Counted from the first letter of the stretch, positions 31,897-40,922 are shown. The stretch: 41,115 nt of DNA from Lachnospiraceae bacterium (GCA_017542245.1 JAFXXN010000140.1:1-41115), one strand, 5' to 3'. Numbers and translations are program-made. Notes: generated from the sequence alone by a model not told the origin.

Positions 31897-33840
31897 ATGT
31901 CAAATTTCTACATTACAACCCCGATCTACTACCCTTCAGGGAATCCCCACATCGGGCACTGCTACACGACCGTTGCGTGCGATTCAATAGCCCGCTATCG
32001 CCGAATGCAGGGGCATAATGTCATGTTCCTTACAGGTACGGATGAACATGGCCTTAAGATAGAACAGAAGGCTAAGGAAGCAGGGATTACACCTAAGGAG
32101 TATGTAGACGGTATTGTCGAGATATTCAAAAAACTCTGGAGTTATATGAATATCAAATATGACCGTTATATCCGTACAACCGATGATTATCATGTTGAAT
32201 CTGTTCAGAAGATATTCAAGAAACTCTATGATAAGGGTTATATATATAAAGGAAAATATGTAGGAAAATACTGCACTCCCTGTGAAAGTTTCTGGACTCC
32301 TTCACAGCTTAAGGACGGGAAATGTCCTGATTGCGGACGTGAAGTAATTGATGCGGAAGAAGAGGCATATTTCTTTAAGATGTCACTTTTTGCAGACCGC
32401 CTTGAGGATCTGCTGCTTAACACGGATTATCTTCAGCCGAAGACGCGTGCAACCGAACTGGTAAATAATTTTATAAAGCCCGGACTTGAGGATCTTTGTG
32501 TATCCCGTACATCGTTTACTTGGGGCATACCGGTAACATTTGATCCAAAGCATGTTGTCTATGTGTGGATAGATGCGCTTTCAAACTATATTACCGCACT
32601 TGGTTATGATAATGAAAAATATAATGATTTTGATACATTCTGGCCTGCCGATGTTCATATGGTAGCAAAGGATATCCAGCGTTTCCATGCACTTATCTGG
32701 CCGGCTATGCTGATGGCACTTGAACTGCCCCTGCCTAAACATCTTGCGGTTCACGGCTGGATCACTTTTAACGGTGATAAGATGTCCAAATCGAAGGGAA
32801 ATGTTGTGGATCCGTTTATTCTCGGTGAAAGGTACGGCTGTGACGCTATTCGTTACCATATATTAAGAGAAATGGCACTTGGCGCAGATTCCGATTTTTC
32901 AAATGAAATACTTATAAACCGCATTAATTCGGATCTTGCAAACGGATTCGGAAATCTTGTATCACGTACGGTAGCTATGGCGGACAAGTATTTCGGAGGA
33001 ACACTTATTTCCGACCGTGAAGCAGAACCTATCGATGAAGAGTTAAGGAATTTGGCGGTTTCGGTCTGCGGCAAGGTGGATGAATTTATTGACAATACCC
33101 AGATTAAACAGGCTTTAGAGACGATATTTACCCTTGTTGACAGAGCAAATAAGTATATTGATGAGACTTCTCCCTGGGTTCTCGGAAAGGATGAGAGTAA
33201 AAAAGCACGTCTGGCAACAGTTCTTTATAATCTGCTGGATTCCATCCGTATTGTTTCAACGCTTCTTGAGCCGTTTATGCCTGAGACAATGCCTAAGGTA
33301 TGGGAGCAGATCGGAGCTAAAAAAGAGGATGTGACTTACGTAAATGCTTCGAAGTTTGATGTGCTTCCTTTAGATGTTACCGTTCATAAGGGAGCTATCC
33401 TTTTCCCTCGTATAGATGTTGATAAGGAGATAGAAGAATTGAATTCGATTCTTCTAGCAAATGCGCCTGCCAATGAAGCTTCGGAACCCGAATTTATTCC
33501 TGAGCCTCAGGCTGAACAGATAGAATTTGATGATTTTACAAAGGTTGATCTTAGGGTTGCCAAGGTAACAGCATGTGAGAAGGTTAAAAAGTCAAAGAAA
33601 CTTCTGTGTCTCCAGCTTGATGACGGTATGGGAGGAAGACAGGTGGTATCCGGTATAGCACAGTGGTATGAACCTACAGATCTTATAGGAAAGAAAGTCA
33701 TTATCGTCGCAAATCTTAAGCCTGCAGTTCTTTGCGGCGTTGAATCAAAAGGTATGATCTGTGCGGCAGACCTTCCTGACGGAAGCTGTGCTGTTCAGTT
33801 TGCAGACGACCGTATGCCTTGCGGAGCAAAGTTAAGATAA
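31897..33840 (+). CDS. metG: Methionyl-tRNA synthetase
   Basis: 647 residues, full length. Class I catalytic motifs: NPHIGH (16-21) and KMSKS (295-299). A zinc knuckle is formed by Cys126, Cys129, Cys143 and Cys146. The anticodon-binding helical domain covers about 350-500, and a C-terminal tRNA-binding (Trbp111/EMAP-like) domain starts at about 545 (FDDFTKVDLRVAKV), which supports dimer formation. The enzyme charges tRNA-Met with methionine using ATP. It has its own promoter and no T-box. Confidence 0.97.
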   Translation: MSNFYITTPIYYPSGNPHIGHCYTTVACDSIARYRRMQGHNVMFLTGTDEHGLKIEQKAKEAGITPKEYVDGIVEIFKKLWSYMNIKYDRYIRTTDDYHVESVQKIFKKLYDKGYIYKGKYVGKYCTPCESFWTPSQLKDGKCPDCGREVIDAEEEAYFFKMSLFADRLEDLLLNTDYLQPKTRATELVNNFIKPGLEDLCVSRTSFTWGIPVTFDPKHVVYVWIDALSNYITALGYDNEKYNDFDTFWPADVHMVAKDIQRFHALIWPAMLMALELPLPKHLAVHGWITFNGDKMSKSKGNVVDPFILGERYGCDAIRYHILREMALGADSDFSNEILINRINSDLANGFGNLVSRTVAMADKYFGGTLISDREAEPIDEELRNLAVSVCGKVDEFIDNTQIKQALETIFTLVDRANKYIDETSPWVLGKDESKKARLATVLYNLLDSIRIVSTLLEPFMPETMPKVWEQIGAKKEDVTYVNASKFDVLPLDVTVHKGAILFPRIDVDKEIEELNSILLANAPANEASEPEFIPEPQAEQIEFDDFTKVDLRVAKVTACEKVKKSKKLLCLQLDDGMGGRQVVSGIAQWYEPTDLIGKKVIIVANLKPAVLCGVESKGMICAADLPDGSCAVQFADDRMPCGAKLR

Positions 33841-33884
33841 TAAGGCAGACTTGACCGTTTTGGATTTTTTAGAAAAATTTCTGC

Positions 33885-33913
33885 TTGACAATTTTGTTCC
33901 TTTATATTATCAT
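33885..33913 (+). promoter_or_regulatory. Promoter of the tyrS T-box transcript
   Basis: Perfect TTGACA (33885-33890), 17-nt spacer, TATCAT (33908-33913). The transcript would begin about 13 nt before the T-box stem I region. Confidence 0.65.
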
Positions 33914-33929
33914 GCATTTTAAGGCAATG

Positions 33930-34195
33930 AAGGAAAAGAGTAGATATAAGGAAGTCTTCAGAGAATGTCCGGTAGGTGCGAGGGCATGACGGAAATATAT
34001 TGAATACGTTCCGGAGCCGCTTCCTGAAAGAAACAGTTTGGATTTTTAAGTAGGGACAGACGGGTGCGCCCGATAAAGCGCTAAAGTGTGATTGCACTTA
34101 ATGAGGAGTACTTTGTGAGAAGTACTTAAATAGAGGTGGTACCGCGATTTATTCGCCCTCTGTTCCGGATAACGGGACGGAGGGCTGTTTTATTG
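33930..34195 (+). promoter_or_regulatory. Tyrosine T-box riboswitch with terminator
   Basis: The conserved T-box AGAGGTGGTACCGCG lies at 34132-34146. It is followed by a terminator: GCCCTC (34155-34160) pairs with GAGGGC (34180-34185), supported by GTTCC/GGGAC inside, then GTTTTATT. In the stem I region the likely specifier is TAC (34005-34007, in TGAATACGTTCCGG), a tyrosine codon, matching the downstream tyrS. Uncharged tRNA-Tyr would bind and favour the antiterminator, allowing tyrS transcription. This element fills the 402-nt gap between metG and tyrS. Confidence 0.92.
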
Positions 34196-34242
34196 TTTCG
34201 TTTCCAAAAAAGATTATCAGTTAAAAGAAAAGGAGAAAACAA

Positions 34243-35466
34243 ATGGGAATTTATGAAGAACTGGTTGAGCGCGGATTGATTGCTCAGGTAACTGATGAAG
34301 AACAGATCAGAAATCTTATTAATGCCGGAAAGGCTACATTCTACATCGGTTTTGACTGTACGGCTGACTCGCTTACAGCCGGACATTTTATGGCACTTAC
34401 ACTTATGAGGAGACTGCAGCAGGCAGGAAATAAGCCTATCGCGCTTATTGGAGGCGGAACAACGATGATCGGAGACCCTTCGGGAAGAACGGATATGAGA
34501 AAGATGCTTACGAGAGAAGATATCGATCATAATGCTCAGTGTTTCAAAAAACAGATGGAAAGCTTTATTGATTTCTCGGACGGAAAGGCTTTGATGGTAA
34601 ATAATGCCGACTGGCTTATGAACCTTAACTATATTGAACTTCTTCGCGAGGTTGGTGCATGTTTCTCGGTTAACAATATGCTCCGTGCAGAGTGCTACAA
34701 ACAGCGTATGGAAAAGGGACTTTCATTCCTTGAGTTTAACTACATGATAATGCAGTCCTACGATTTTTATTACATGTTCCAGAAGTACGGATGTAATCTG
34801 GAATTCGGCGGGGATGACCAGTGGAGCAACATGCTTGGCGGAACAGAACTGATCCGCAGAAAGCTGGGCAAGGACGCACATTGTATGACAATTACGCTTC
34901 TTACCGATTCTCAGGGTAAGAAAATGGGTAAGACTGCCGGAAATGCAGTATGGCTTGATCCGAACAAGACTACGCCGTTTGAGTTCTACCAGTACTGGCG
35001 TAACGTTGGTGATGCAGATGTTATGAAGTGTATAAAGCTGCTTACTTTTATACCTATGGAACAGATACGTGAAATTGAAAAATGGGATGATTCACGTATT
35101 AACGAAAAGAAGATGCTGCTTGCTCACGAACTGACCGAACTTGTTCATGGAAAAGAAGAGGCAGATAAGGCTGAAGCTACCGCAAAGGCTCTTTTTGCAG
35201 GAGGCGGAGATGATGCAAATATGCCTTCTACGACCCTTAATGATGCTGATATTCCCGAAGACGGAATCGGAATCATAGATCTTATGAGCATTTGCGGACT
35301 TATCCCTTCAAGGGGAGAAGGCAGAAGACTTGTGGAACAGGGCGGTGTAAGTGTTGACGGAGAAAAGATACCTTCCTTTGATACAAAGATTTCAAAAGAT
35401 GCCCTTAAAACAGGCGTTAAGATAAAGAAGGGCAAAAAAGTATTCCATAAAGCTGTTATCGGATGA
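34243..35466 (+). CDS. tyrS: Tyrosyl-tRNA synthetase
   Basis: 407 residues. Class I synthetase with the HIGH-like segment TADSLTAGHF, tyrosine-binding QSYDFYYMF and GGDDQWSNM, and the KMSKS-like loop KMGKT in SQGKKMGKTAGN. The C-terminal S4 RNA-binding domain (about 335-405: SRGEGRRLVEQGGVSVDGEKI) is present. AAGGAG lies 8 nt before ATG. It charges tRNA-Tyr and is controlled by the T-box immediately upstream. Confidence 0.96.
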   Translation: MGIYEELVERGLIAQVTDEEQIRNLINAGKATFYIGFDCTADSLTAGHFMALTLMRRLQQAGNKPIALIGGGTTMIGDPSGRTDMRKMLTREDIDHNAQCFKKQMESFIDFSDGKALMVNNADWLMNLNYIELLREVGACFSVNNMLRAECYKQRMEKGLSFLEFNYMIMQSYDFYYMFQKYGCNLEFGGDDQWSNMLGGTELIRRKLGKDAHCMTITLLTDSQGKKMGKTAGNAVWLDPNKTTPFEFYQYWRNVGDADVMKCIKLLTFIPMEQIREIEKWDDSRINEKKMLLAHELTELVHGKEEADKAEATAKALFAGGGDDANMPSTTLNDADIPEDGIGIIDLMSICGLIPSRGEGRRLVEQGGVSVDGEKIPSFDTKISKDALKTGVKIKKGKKVFHKAVIG

Positions 35467-35488
35467 CGCAAAGGGGATTCTTTATATA

Positions 35489-35517
35489 TTGACGTTATTA
35501 AGACGTTATGCTATACT
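35489..35517 (+). promoter_or_regulatory. Promoter of the O-acylation cluster
   Basis: TTGACG (35489-35494), 17-nt spacer, TATACT (35512-35517), starting transcription near 35524. Confidence 0.7.
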
Positions 35518-35527
35518 CGTTTTCGTT

Positions 35528-35572
35528 AATGAAACAGCTGAGCATAGAATATTTAGGCTAAGCTGTTTCATT
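35528..35572 (+). promoter_or_regulatory. Large hairpin at the start of the O-acylation transcript
   Basis: AATGAAACAGCT (35528-35539) and AGCTGTTTCATT (35561-35572) form a perfect 12-bp stem with a 21-nt loop. It starts a few bases after the predicted transcription start and ends about 33 nt before the first gene. There is no T-run, so it may act as an operator, RNA-stability element or binding site. Confidence 0.5.
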
Positions 35573-35605
35573 GGCACATATTAGAAATATGGACGGAGAA
35601 TAAAG

Positions 35606-37033
35606 ATGTTTGGAGTAGATAATGAGGAATTTTATTCAAGGATTGCTTTGATAGAAGGTGATGAGGAGATAACATATAAACAGTTATCGGATCTTTCAAA
35701 GGATATTGTGACAGACATCCCGGAAAGATCGCTGATCCTCATTCTGACAGGTAATACCACCGCATCTATAGCAGGATATGTGGGATGCATAAATGCCAAA
35801 GTTGTACCTCTGCTGCTAAATTCGACTATAGACCGCAGCCTAAGAGATGAACTGGTTATGAAATACAGACCTTCTTTTATCTGGACGCCGCAAAGTAAGG
35901 CTGAAGAATTTGAAGGTTATGGTAAAATATATGAAAACAGGGGTTATGCGCTTCTTAAATCAGAATCGGAAGAGCATTATCCTTTGCATGAGGATCTCTG
36001 TGTTCTTATTTCTACTTCGGGTTCTACGGGAAGTCCGAAGCTTGTAAGACAGACTTACAAAAATATAAGTTCGAATACAGCTTCCATAATAGAATATCTT
36101 GAGATAGATAAGGATGACAGAGCCATTACATCACTGCCTATGAGTTATGTTTACGGTCTTTCGGTTGTTAATACCCATCTTCAGGCTGGGGCGTCTCTTG
36201 TCCTTACAGATCATGAGTGTTATATGAAGGGCTTCTGGGATACTTTTTATAAAAACAATGTAACATCTTTTGCAGGTGTTCCGTTTATGTATGAGATGCT
36301 TGACAAACTTCGTACATTTAAGAAGGACATTCCCGGACTTAAAGTGTTCACTCAGGCCGGCGGAAGGCTGAATGCCGATCTGCAGGAAAAACTTACAGCA
36401 TATGCGCTTGAGCATGGAAAGAAATTTATTGTTATGTACGGGGCTTCCGAAGCTACTGCAAGAATGGCATATCTGCCTATGAAGGATGCGAGCAGTAAAA
36501 AAGGAAGCATGGGTATCCCTATCCCGGGCGGAAGATTTGAAATTCTTGACGCAAATGATAATAAAGTGGAAACACCCGAAACAACAGGAGAACTTATCTA
36601 TTACGGAGATAATGTCACTTACGGCTATGCGGTTTGCGGAGAAGATCTCGCTAAAGGCGATGAGAATCACGGAAGACTTGCAACCGGAGATATGGCGAAG
36701 TTCGACGAAGATGGCTTCTATTATATAGTTGGAAGAAAAAAACGCTTTATTAAGATGTTCGGAAACAGGATAAATCTGGATGATGTTGATAATCTGTTGA
36801 AAAAACGCTTTGATACGTTGGAAATAGTAAGTTCCGGAAAAGATGATTTTCTCGATGTTTATGTGGTTGACGGATCAATCTCGGAGGATGTTTGTGATTA
36901 CATATTCGAGACCATGGGCATAAATAAAAAGAGAATGGCGGTTTATACTATCGAGAAGATTCCGAGAAATGCATCGGGGAAAATACTTTTCAGTGAACTT
37001 GAGCAGCTTAAAAGTCAGAAGACAGGAGATTGA
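35606..37033 (+). CDS. AMP-binding adenylate-forming ligase (DltA / acyl ligase-like)
   Basis: 475 residues of the ANL superfamily. Phosphate-binding loop STSGSTGSPKLVRQT (about 134-148), YGASEATARM (A5), ATGDMAKFDEDGFYYIVGRKKRFIK-type hinge (A7-A8) and NASGKI with the catalytic Lys near the C-terminus (A10). It would activate an acid with ATP and load it on the carrier protein encoded two genes later. The overall role resembles DltA, which activates D-alanine, but segments such as FAGVPFMYEML recall acyl ligases, so an acetyl/short acyl substrate or an amino acid are both possible. First gene of the cluster; its stop lies just before the next start. Confidence 0.82.
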   Translation: MFGVDNEEFYSRIALIEGDEEITYKQLSDLSKDIVTDIPERSLILILTGNTTASIAGYVGCINAKVVPLLLNSTIDRSLRDELVMKYRPSFIWTPQSKAEEFEGYGKIYENRGYALLKSESEEHYPLHEDLCVLISTSGSTGSPKLVRQTYKNISSNTASIIEYLEIDKDDRAITSLPMSYVYGLSVVNTHLQAGASLVLTDHECYMKGFWDTFYKNNVTSFAGVPFMYEMLDKLRTFKKDIPGLKVFTQAGGRLNADLQEKLTAYALEHGKKFIVMYGASEATARMAYLPMKDASSKKGSMGIPIPGGRFEILDANDNKVETPETTGELIYYGDNVTYGYAVCGEDLAKGDENHGRLATGDMAKFDEDGFYYIVGRKKRFIKMFGNRINLDDVDNLLKKRFDTLEIVSSGKDDFLDVYVVDGSISEDVCDYIFETMGINKKRMAVYTIEKIPRNASGKILFSELEQLKSQKTGD

Positions 37034-37035
37034 CC

Positions 37036-37707
37036 ATGGCTGAAAAAAATTATCGTGCTGATGAAAACTGCGTGATAAAAAAGAGTACCTTCGGTGAAGG
37101 TGTGGTTATTCAGAGAGACAGCGTGATACTTAATTCCGAGATCGGAAGCAATGTTGATATTGAAAAAAGAAATCTTATCCGTAACGCAAAAATTGGCGAC
37201 ATGACCTATACCGGTACGGACACCTGCATAATGTGGGCAGAGGTAGGAAAATACTGCTGCATTTCAAGAACTGTGGATATCGGAGGCAATGAACATAATT
37301 ATCTTGCAGCTTCAATGATGCCGACCTACAGGACAAAGAATAAGCTGGGCGGAGCATTGGGTTTTCACCAGGATGAAGAACCGGTAACGGTCGGGAATGA
37401 TGTCTGGATCGGTCAGGGCGTATCCGTTGTAAGAAAAAAAGGTCTTACAATAGGAACGGGTGCGGTTATCGGATCAGGTGCGGTGGTTACAAAAAGTATT
37501 CCGCCTTATGCCATTGCTGTCGGAATTCCCGCAAAAGTAATAAAATACAGATTTACGGAAGATGTTATAGACAGACTTTTGAAGATAAAATGGTGGGACT
37601 GGCCCAAGGATATCATCCTTAAGAACTGGGATATCCTTTCCGGAGAACTGGATAATGAAGCACTGAATACTCTGGAAAAAATTGCCGAAACGGTAGAACA
37701 GGTTTAA
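37036..37707 (+). CDS. Hexapeptide-repeat acyltransferase (CatB/Vat-like)
   Basis: 223 residues from ATG 37036 (AGGAG 7 nt upstream). A left-handed beta-helix of hexapeptide repeats runs from about residue 12 to 175. It carries a loop after EHNY (the catalytic His of xenobiotic and CatB-type acetyltransferases is expected in GGNEHNYLAAS) and the closing VGNDVWIGQGVSV and GTGAVIGSGAVVTKSIPPYAIAVGIPAKVI. The C-terminal helices (WWDWPKDIILKNWDIL) are typical of this family. It transfers acyl groups from CoA. Its insertion between ligase and carrier protein is not part of a standard dlt operon. Confidence 0.8.
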   Translation: MAEKNYRADENCVIKKSTFGEGVVIQRDSVILNSEIGSNVDIEKRNLIRNAKIGDMTYTGTDTCIMWAEVGKYCCISRTVDIGGNEHNYLAASMMPTYRTKNKLGGALGFHQDEEPVTVGNDVWIGQGVSVVRKKGLTIGTGAVIGSGAVVTKSIPPYAIAVGIPAKVIKYRFTEDVIDRLLKIKWWDWPKDIILKNWDILSGELDNEALNTLEKIAETVEQV

Positions 37708-37746
37708 AAAGTGTCAAAAATCCGAATAAAAACGGAAAGAAAACGC

Positions 37747-37775
37747 TTGACATATCAGTTACAGAATAGTAGCAT
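37747..37775 (+). promoter_or_regulatory. Internal promoter before the carrier protein gene
   Basis: Perfect TTGACA (37747-37752), 17-nt spacer, TAGCAT (37770-37775), in the 109-nt gap between the hexapeptide transferase and carrier genes. It would allow separate transcription of carrier protein, MBOAT and SGNH genes. Confidence 0.55.
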
Positions 37776-37816
37776 AAGTTTTATCAAAGATTTATTTTAT
37801 GAAAGGGTACTGCAAA

Positions 37817-38050
37817 ATGTTAGAAAAAGTTATTGAAATCCTTCAGGGGATTCGCGAAGATGTTGATTATACTACTGAAACCGCACTTATTGATGACGGT
37901 GTTCTGGATTCTTTTGATGTGGTAGGACTTGTTAGTGAGCTTAATGATGAATTTGACGTTGAGATAAATGTTGATAATCTGACACCTGCAAACTTTAACA
38001 GTGCGGAAAGCATTTGTGAACTGATAGAAAGACTTCAGGAAGAAGAATAA
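37817..38050 (+). CDS. Acyl carrier protein (DltC-like)
   Basis: 77 residues from ATG 37817 (AAAGGG 9 nt upstream; ATG 37799 in frame is possible). A four-helix carrier protein: the phosphopantetheine attachment site is Ser32 in DDGVLDSFDVVGLVSELND, very similar to DltC (DSF rather than the fatty-acid ACP DSL). Acidic overall, as expected. It would carry the acyl or aminoacyl group from the ligase to the MBOAT at the membrane. Confidence 0.85.
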   Translation: MLEKVIEILQGIREDVDYTTETALIDDGVLDSFDVVGLVSELNDEFDVEINVDNLTPANFNSAESICELIERLQEEE

Positions 38051-38074
38051 TATTTTTATAAACTAAAGAACGGT

Positions 38075-38124
38075 CACGAAGCTTAATGGCTCTCTTTTTG
38101 GTAAGGGAAGCATTAAGCTTTGTG
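38075..38124 (+). promoter_or_regulatory. Intercistronic hairpin before the MBOAT gene
   Basis: CACGAAGCTTAATG (38075-38088) pairs with CATTAAGCTTTGTG (38111-38124) over 14 bp with one wobble and a 22-nt loop. There is no T-run. It may set relative expression of the carrier and membrane genes by RNA processing. Confidence 0.5.
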
Positions 38125-38151
38125 AGTGTGCGTTTAATCCGGAGATTTTTT

Positions 38152-39753
38152 ATGGCCTTAACTTCATTTAATTTCTTGGTTTTTTTTCTTGTGATACTGA
38201 TACTGTATTATATCGTGCCCAAACGTTTTCAGTGGGTATTGTTACTCAGTGCCAGTTATGCCTTTTACCTGACAGGCGGAATAAAGCAGGTCTTTTTTCT
38301 TATAGGAACAACTGTCATAACATATGCATCCGGCATACTGATGCAGAAACAAAGGGATCGCTATAAAGCTACTTTGGCGGCAAGCCCCGATATGGAAAAA
38401 GAACAGAAGCAGTCTCTGAAAAAGAAGATGACCTCAAATGTTCACCGGATACAGTTTCTGACGGTTGCGGTTGATCTTATAGTGCTTGCGGTTGTCAAGT
38501 ACAGTTCTTTTGTTATAGAAAATGTTAACAGTCTTATAGATACTTTAGGCGGCAATGCACAAATTCCCCTTCTTAACATTATAGTTCCTCTCGGAATATC
38601 CTTCTACACTTTTATGTCTATTGGATATATCATAGATATTGGACGAGGAAAATATGAGGCTGAAAAAAATATAGGAAAGCTTGCTCTCTTTCTTTCATTC
38701 TTTCCATCGGTGGTACAGGGACCTATCAGCAGATTTGAAGAGATAGGAAAGCAACTGGTTGAGGGACACAGCTTAAACTATGAAAATATCACACATGGCG
38801 CTCAGCTTATCATGTGGGGATTTTTTAAAAAGCTGGTTATTGCCGACAGGATCGCCCCGCTGGTTTCCGGGATGTTTTCAGCAAAACAATGGGATAAATT
38901 TTCGGGTATATCGCTTTTTATCGGAATGGTAGCATATGCATTGCAGATTTACTGCGATTTCTCCGGAGGAATCGATATTACCAGAGGCGCTGCCCAGATG
39001 CTCGGAATAGAGCTGCCGTTAAACTTTGAACGTCCGTATTTTGCCACTACTGTAGCAGAATATTGGAGAAGGTGGCACATGACTCTTGGTGCATGGATGA
39101 AAGAATATGTATTCTATGCGATCATGCTTTCAAAACCGATTTCGAAACTCAGCAAGAAAGTCAAGAATAAATACGGGCAGAAGGCTTCAAAATATGTTCC
39201 ATCCATAATCACTTCCTTTATAGTATTCCTTCTTATGGGAATATGGCACGGTTCAAACTGGAGATATGTAGCATACGGTCTGTATAATGCGATACTTATT
39301 TCCGGAAGCGTTGCACTGGAAGGCGTGTTTAAGAAGATGGCGGAACTGGCTCATGTGAATACAAAGAGTGTGCCATGGAAGCTGTTTATGATGCTTAGGA
39401 CATTTTTACTGCTCAGTATCGCTAAGCTGCTCGTAATATCGCCAAGTCTTAAAACTGCGTTTAAAATACTTAAGAAGATGGTTACTGATTTCAGGAGTGA
39501 TTTTTTTGAGGAATTCTCTCAATACAAGATAGGATTGGGATTTAAGAATTATATAGTCCTGGCTGTCGCACTTCTTATAGTACTAACTATCAGTATTCTG
39601 CAGGAAAGAGGCATCCATATAAGGGAATCTCTCGGCAGGAGAAATATCGTTTTAAGATGGATATTGTTTTTCCTTATGTTAATAATAATCTTTGTATTTG
39701 GTATTTATGGCCCGGAATATGATGCGGCAAACTTTATTTATCAGCAGTATTGA
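38152..39753 (+). CDS. MBOAT family O-acyltransferase (DltB/AlgI-like)
   Basis: 533 residues from ATG 38152, with GGAG 8 nt upstream; an in-frame ATG at 38086 would start inside the hairpin. It is polytopic, with about 11 membrane helices. MBOAT hallmarks: LGISFYTFMSIGYIIDIGRG, FFPSVVQGPISRFEE, CDFSGGIDITRGAAQMLGI, WRRWHMTLGAWMKEYVF with His309, and LLMGIWHGSNWRYVAYG with the catalytic His366. DltB and AlgI pass D-alanine or acetyl groups across the membrane to teichoic acid or polysaccharide. Sequence order resembles the AlgI/PatA class as much as DltB. Confidence 0.9.
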   Translation: MALTSFNFLVFFLVILILYYIVPKRFQWVLLLSASYAFYLTGGIKQVFFLIGTTVITYASGILMQKQRDRYKATLAASPDMEKEQKQSLKKKMTSNVHRIQFLTVAVDLIVLAVVKYSSFVIENVNSLIDTLGGNAQIPLLNIIVPLGISFYTFMSIGYIIDIGRGKYEAEKNIGKLALFLSFFPSVVQGPISRFEEIGKQLVEGHSLNYENITHGAQLIMWGFFKKLVIADRIAPLVSGMFSAKQWDKFSGISLFIGMVAYALQIYCDFSGGIDITRGAAQMLGIELPLNFERPYFATTVAEYWRRWHMTLGAWMKEYVFYAIMLSKPISKLSKKVKNKYGQKASKYVPSIITSFIVFLLMGIWHGSNWRYVAYGLYNAILISGSVALEGVFKKMAELAHVNTKSVPWKLFMMLRTFLLLSIAKLLVISPSLKTAFKILKKMVTDFRSDFFEEFSQYKIGLGFKNYIVLAVALLIVLTISILQERGIHIRESLGRRNIVLRWILFFLMLIIIFVFGIYGPEYDAANFIYQQY

Positions 39754-39774
39754 TCACGAAAGAGGAGATAAGGA

Positions 39775-40893
39775 ATGAATTTTAAACAGGTTTTAAAGAT
39801 TATATTCTTCATGCTTATCTTAGGCGTGATTGTATATTTTTTGTGTGATATATTTGAAATAAAGAACAGTTATATGTCAAAAGGATATGCTTCCTATAAG
39901 AATTTTGAGGAAGATACTATAGATGCCGTATTTATAGGTACGAGTGGCGTAAACAGATCGTGGATTGCTGTAGAAGCATTTGATCTGTACGGAATGACGG
40001 TTGCAACACTATCAACGGATGCACTTCCTTGCTGGATCACACTTGATATGATCAAAGAGGCATACAGATTTCAAAATCCGAGGCTCATAATACTGGATAT
40101 GAGGATGTTTACAAAGTATGATCCTTCGAAATACCCGGAGCTCAGTATGACGAGAGCAAGAAGAGCTATAGATACGCTTGACTTTTTCTCACCGAACAGA
40201 ATAGATGCAATAAACAGAACAATTAAACTTGGAAGTACCTATGATATAGGCGTATCCAGATTTGATCCTTCGTTTTTCTTCTCTTTTATCCAATATCATG
40301 AGATGTGGAGTGAGGATGATTTTGAAATCTTTTCCGAGATAGGAAGCCCTACTGCTACATATCTGGGTTTCTATGTAAATAAGAATAAAAGCATTCGTGC
40401 AGAATCTCAGAAAAAGTCAAAATGGTCCGATGAGTATATGGAAATAGCTCCTATCGCTATAGAGTGTCTGGATGAAATACTCGAGTACTGTGATGAGAAT
40501 AATATAGAATTATTATTTGTTGATACACCGCATACATTAAGCTCGAGTGACAGTCAAAGAAATAACGAATTCTGCCGGTTATTGGACGAAAGAAATCAGA
40601 AATATATTCTCTATACCGATCCGGAATATGTTTATACTGCTGAAGACGCTGATGATCCTGAGGCAATAGAGAGTAAGTTCAATCGTAAAAAACACTATTA
40701 TGATGAAAATCATCTGAATTTTTACGGTGCAGAAATATTTACCAGGATATTTGCCAAATATCTGAAAGAAAATTATGATCTGCCCGATCATACCGGCGAC
40801 GAAAGATGTCCGGAGTGGGTCGGAAAGTATACAAAGCTTCAAAAATTAATAGCTACATATAAGAAGGAAACGAAAGCAAAATCAGAGAATTAA
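39775..40893 (+). CDS. SGNH/AlgJ-DltD-like membrane-anchored protein
   Basis: 372 residues: one N-terminal membrane helix (about 7-27), the rest outside. SGNH-hydrolase-type residues are visible: Ser57 in VFIGTSGVNRSW (nucleophile block I) and Asp310 with His313 in YYDENHLNFYGAE (block V). The pairing with an MBOAT is seen in alg, pat and dlt systems, where this partner completes acyl transfer to the polymer. The Lys-rich C-terminus is short. It starts 21 nt after the MBOAT stop and ends the cluster. Confidence 0.75.
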   Translation: MNFKQVLKIIFFMLILGVIVYFLCDIFEIKNSYMSKGYASYKNFEEDTIDAVFIGTSGVNRSWIAVEAFDLYGMTVATLSTDALPCWITLDMIKEAYRFQNPRLIILDMRMFTKYDPSKYPELSMTRARRAIDTLDFFSPNRIDAINRTIKLGSTYDIGVSRFDPSFFFSFIQYHEMWSEDDFEIFSEIGSPTATYLGFYVNKNKSIRAESQKKSKWSDEYMEIAPIAIECLDEILEYCDENNIELLFVDTPHTLSSSDSQRNNEFCRLLDERNQKYILYTDPEYVYTAEDADDPEAIESKFNRKKHYYDENHLNFYGAEIFTRIFAKYLKENYDLPDHTGDERCPEWVGKYTKLQKLIATYKKETKAKSEN

Positions 40894-40922
40894 AAAAAAC
40901 TTTAAAAAAATAAAAAAAAGTG

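Noticed and set aside
36131-36670. 179-codon minus-strand frame
   Set aside because: Complement of the adenylate-forming ligase gene, whose motifs are intact.
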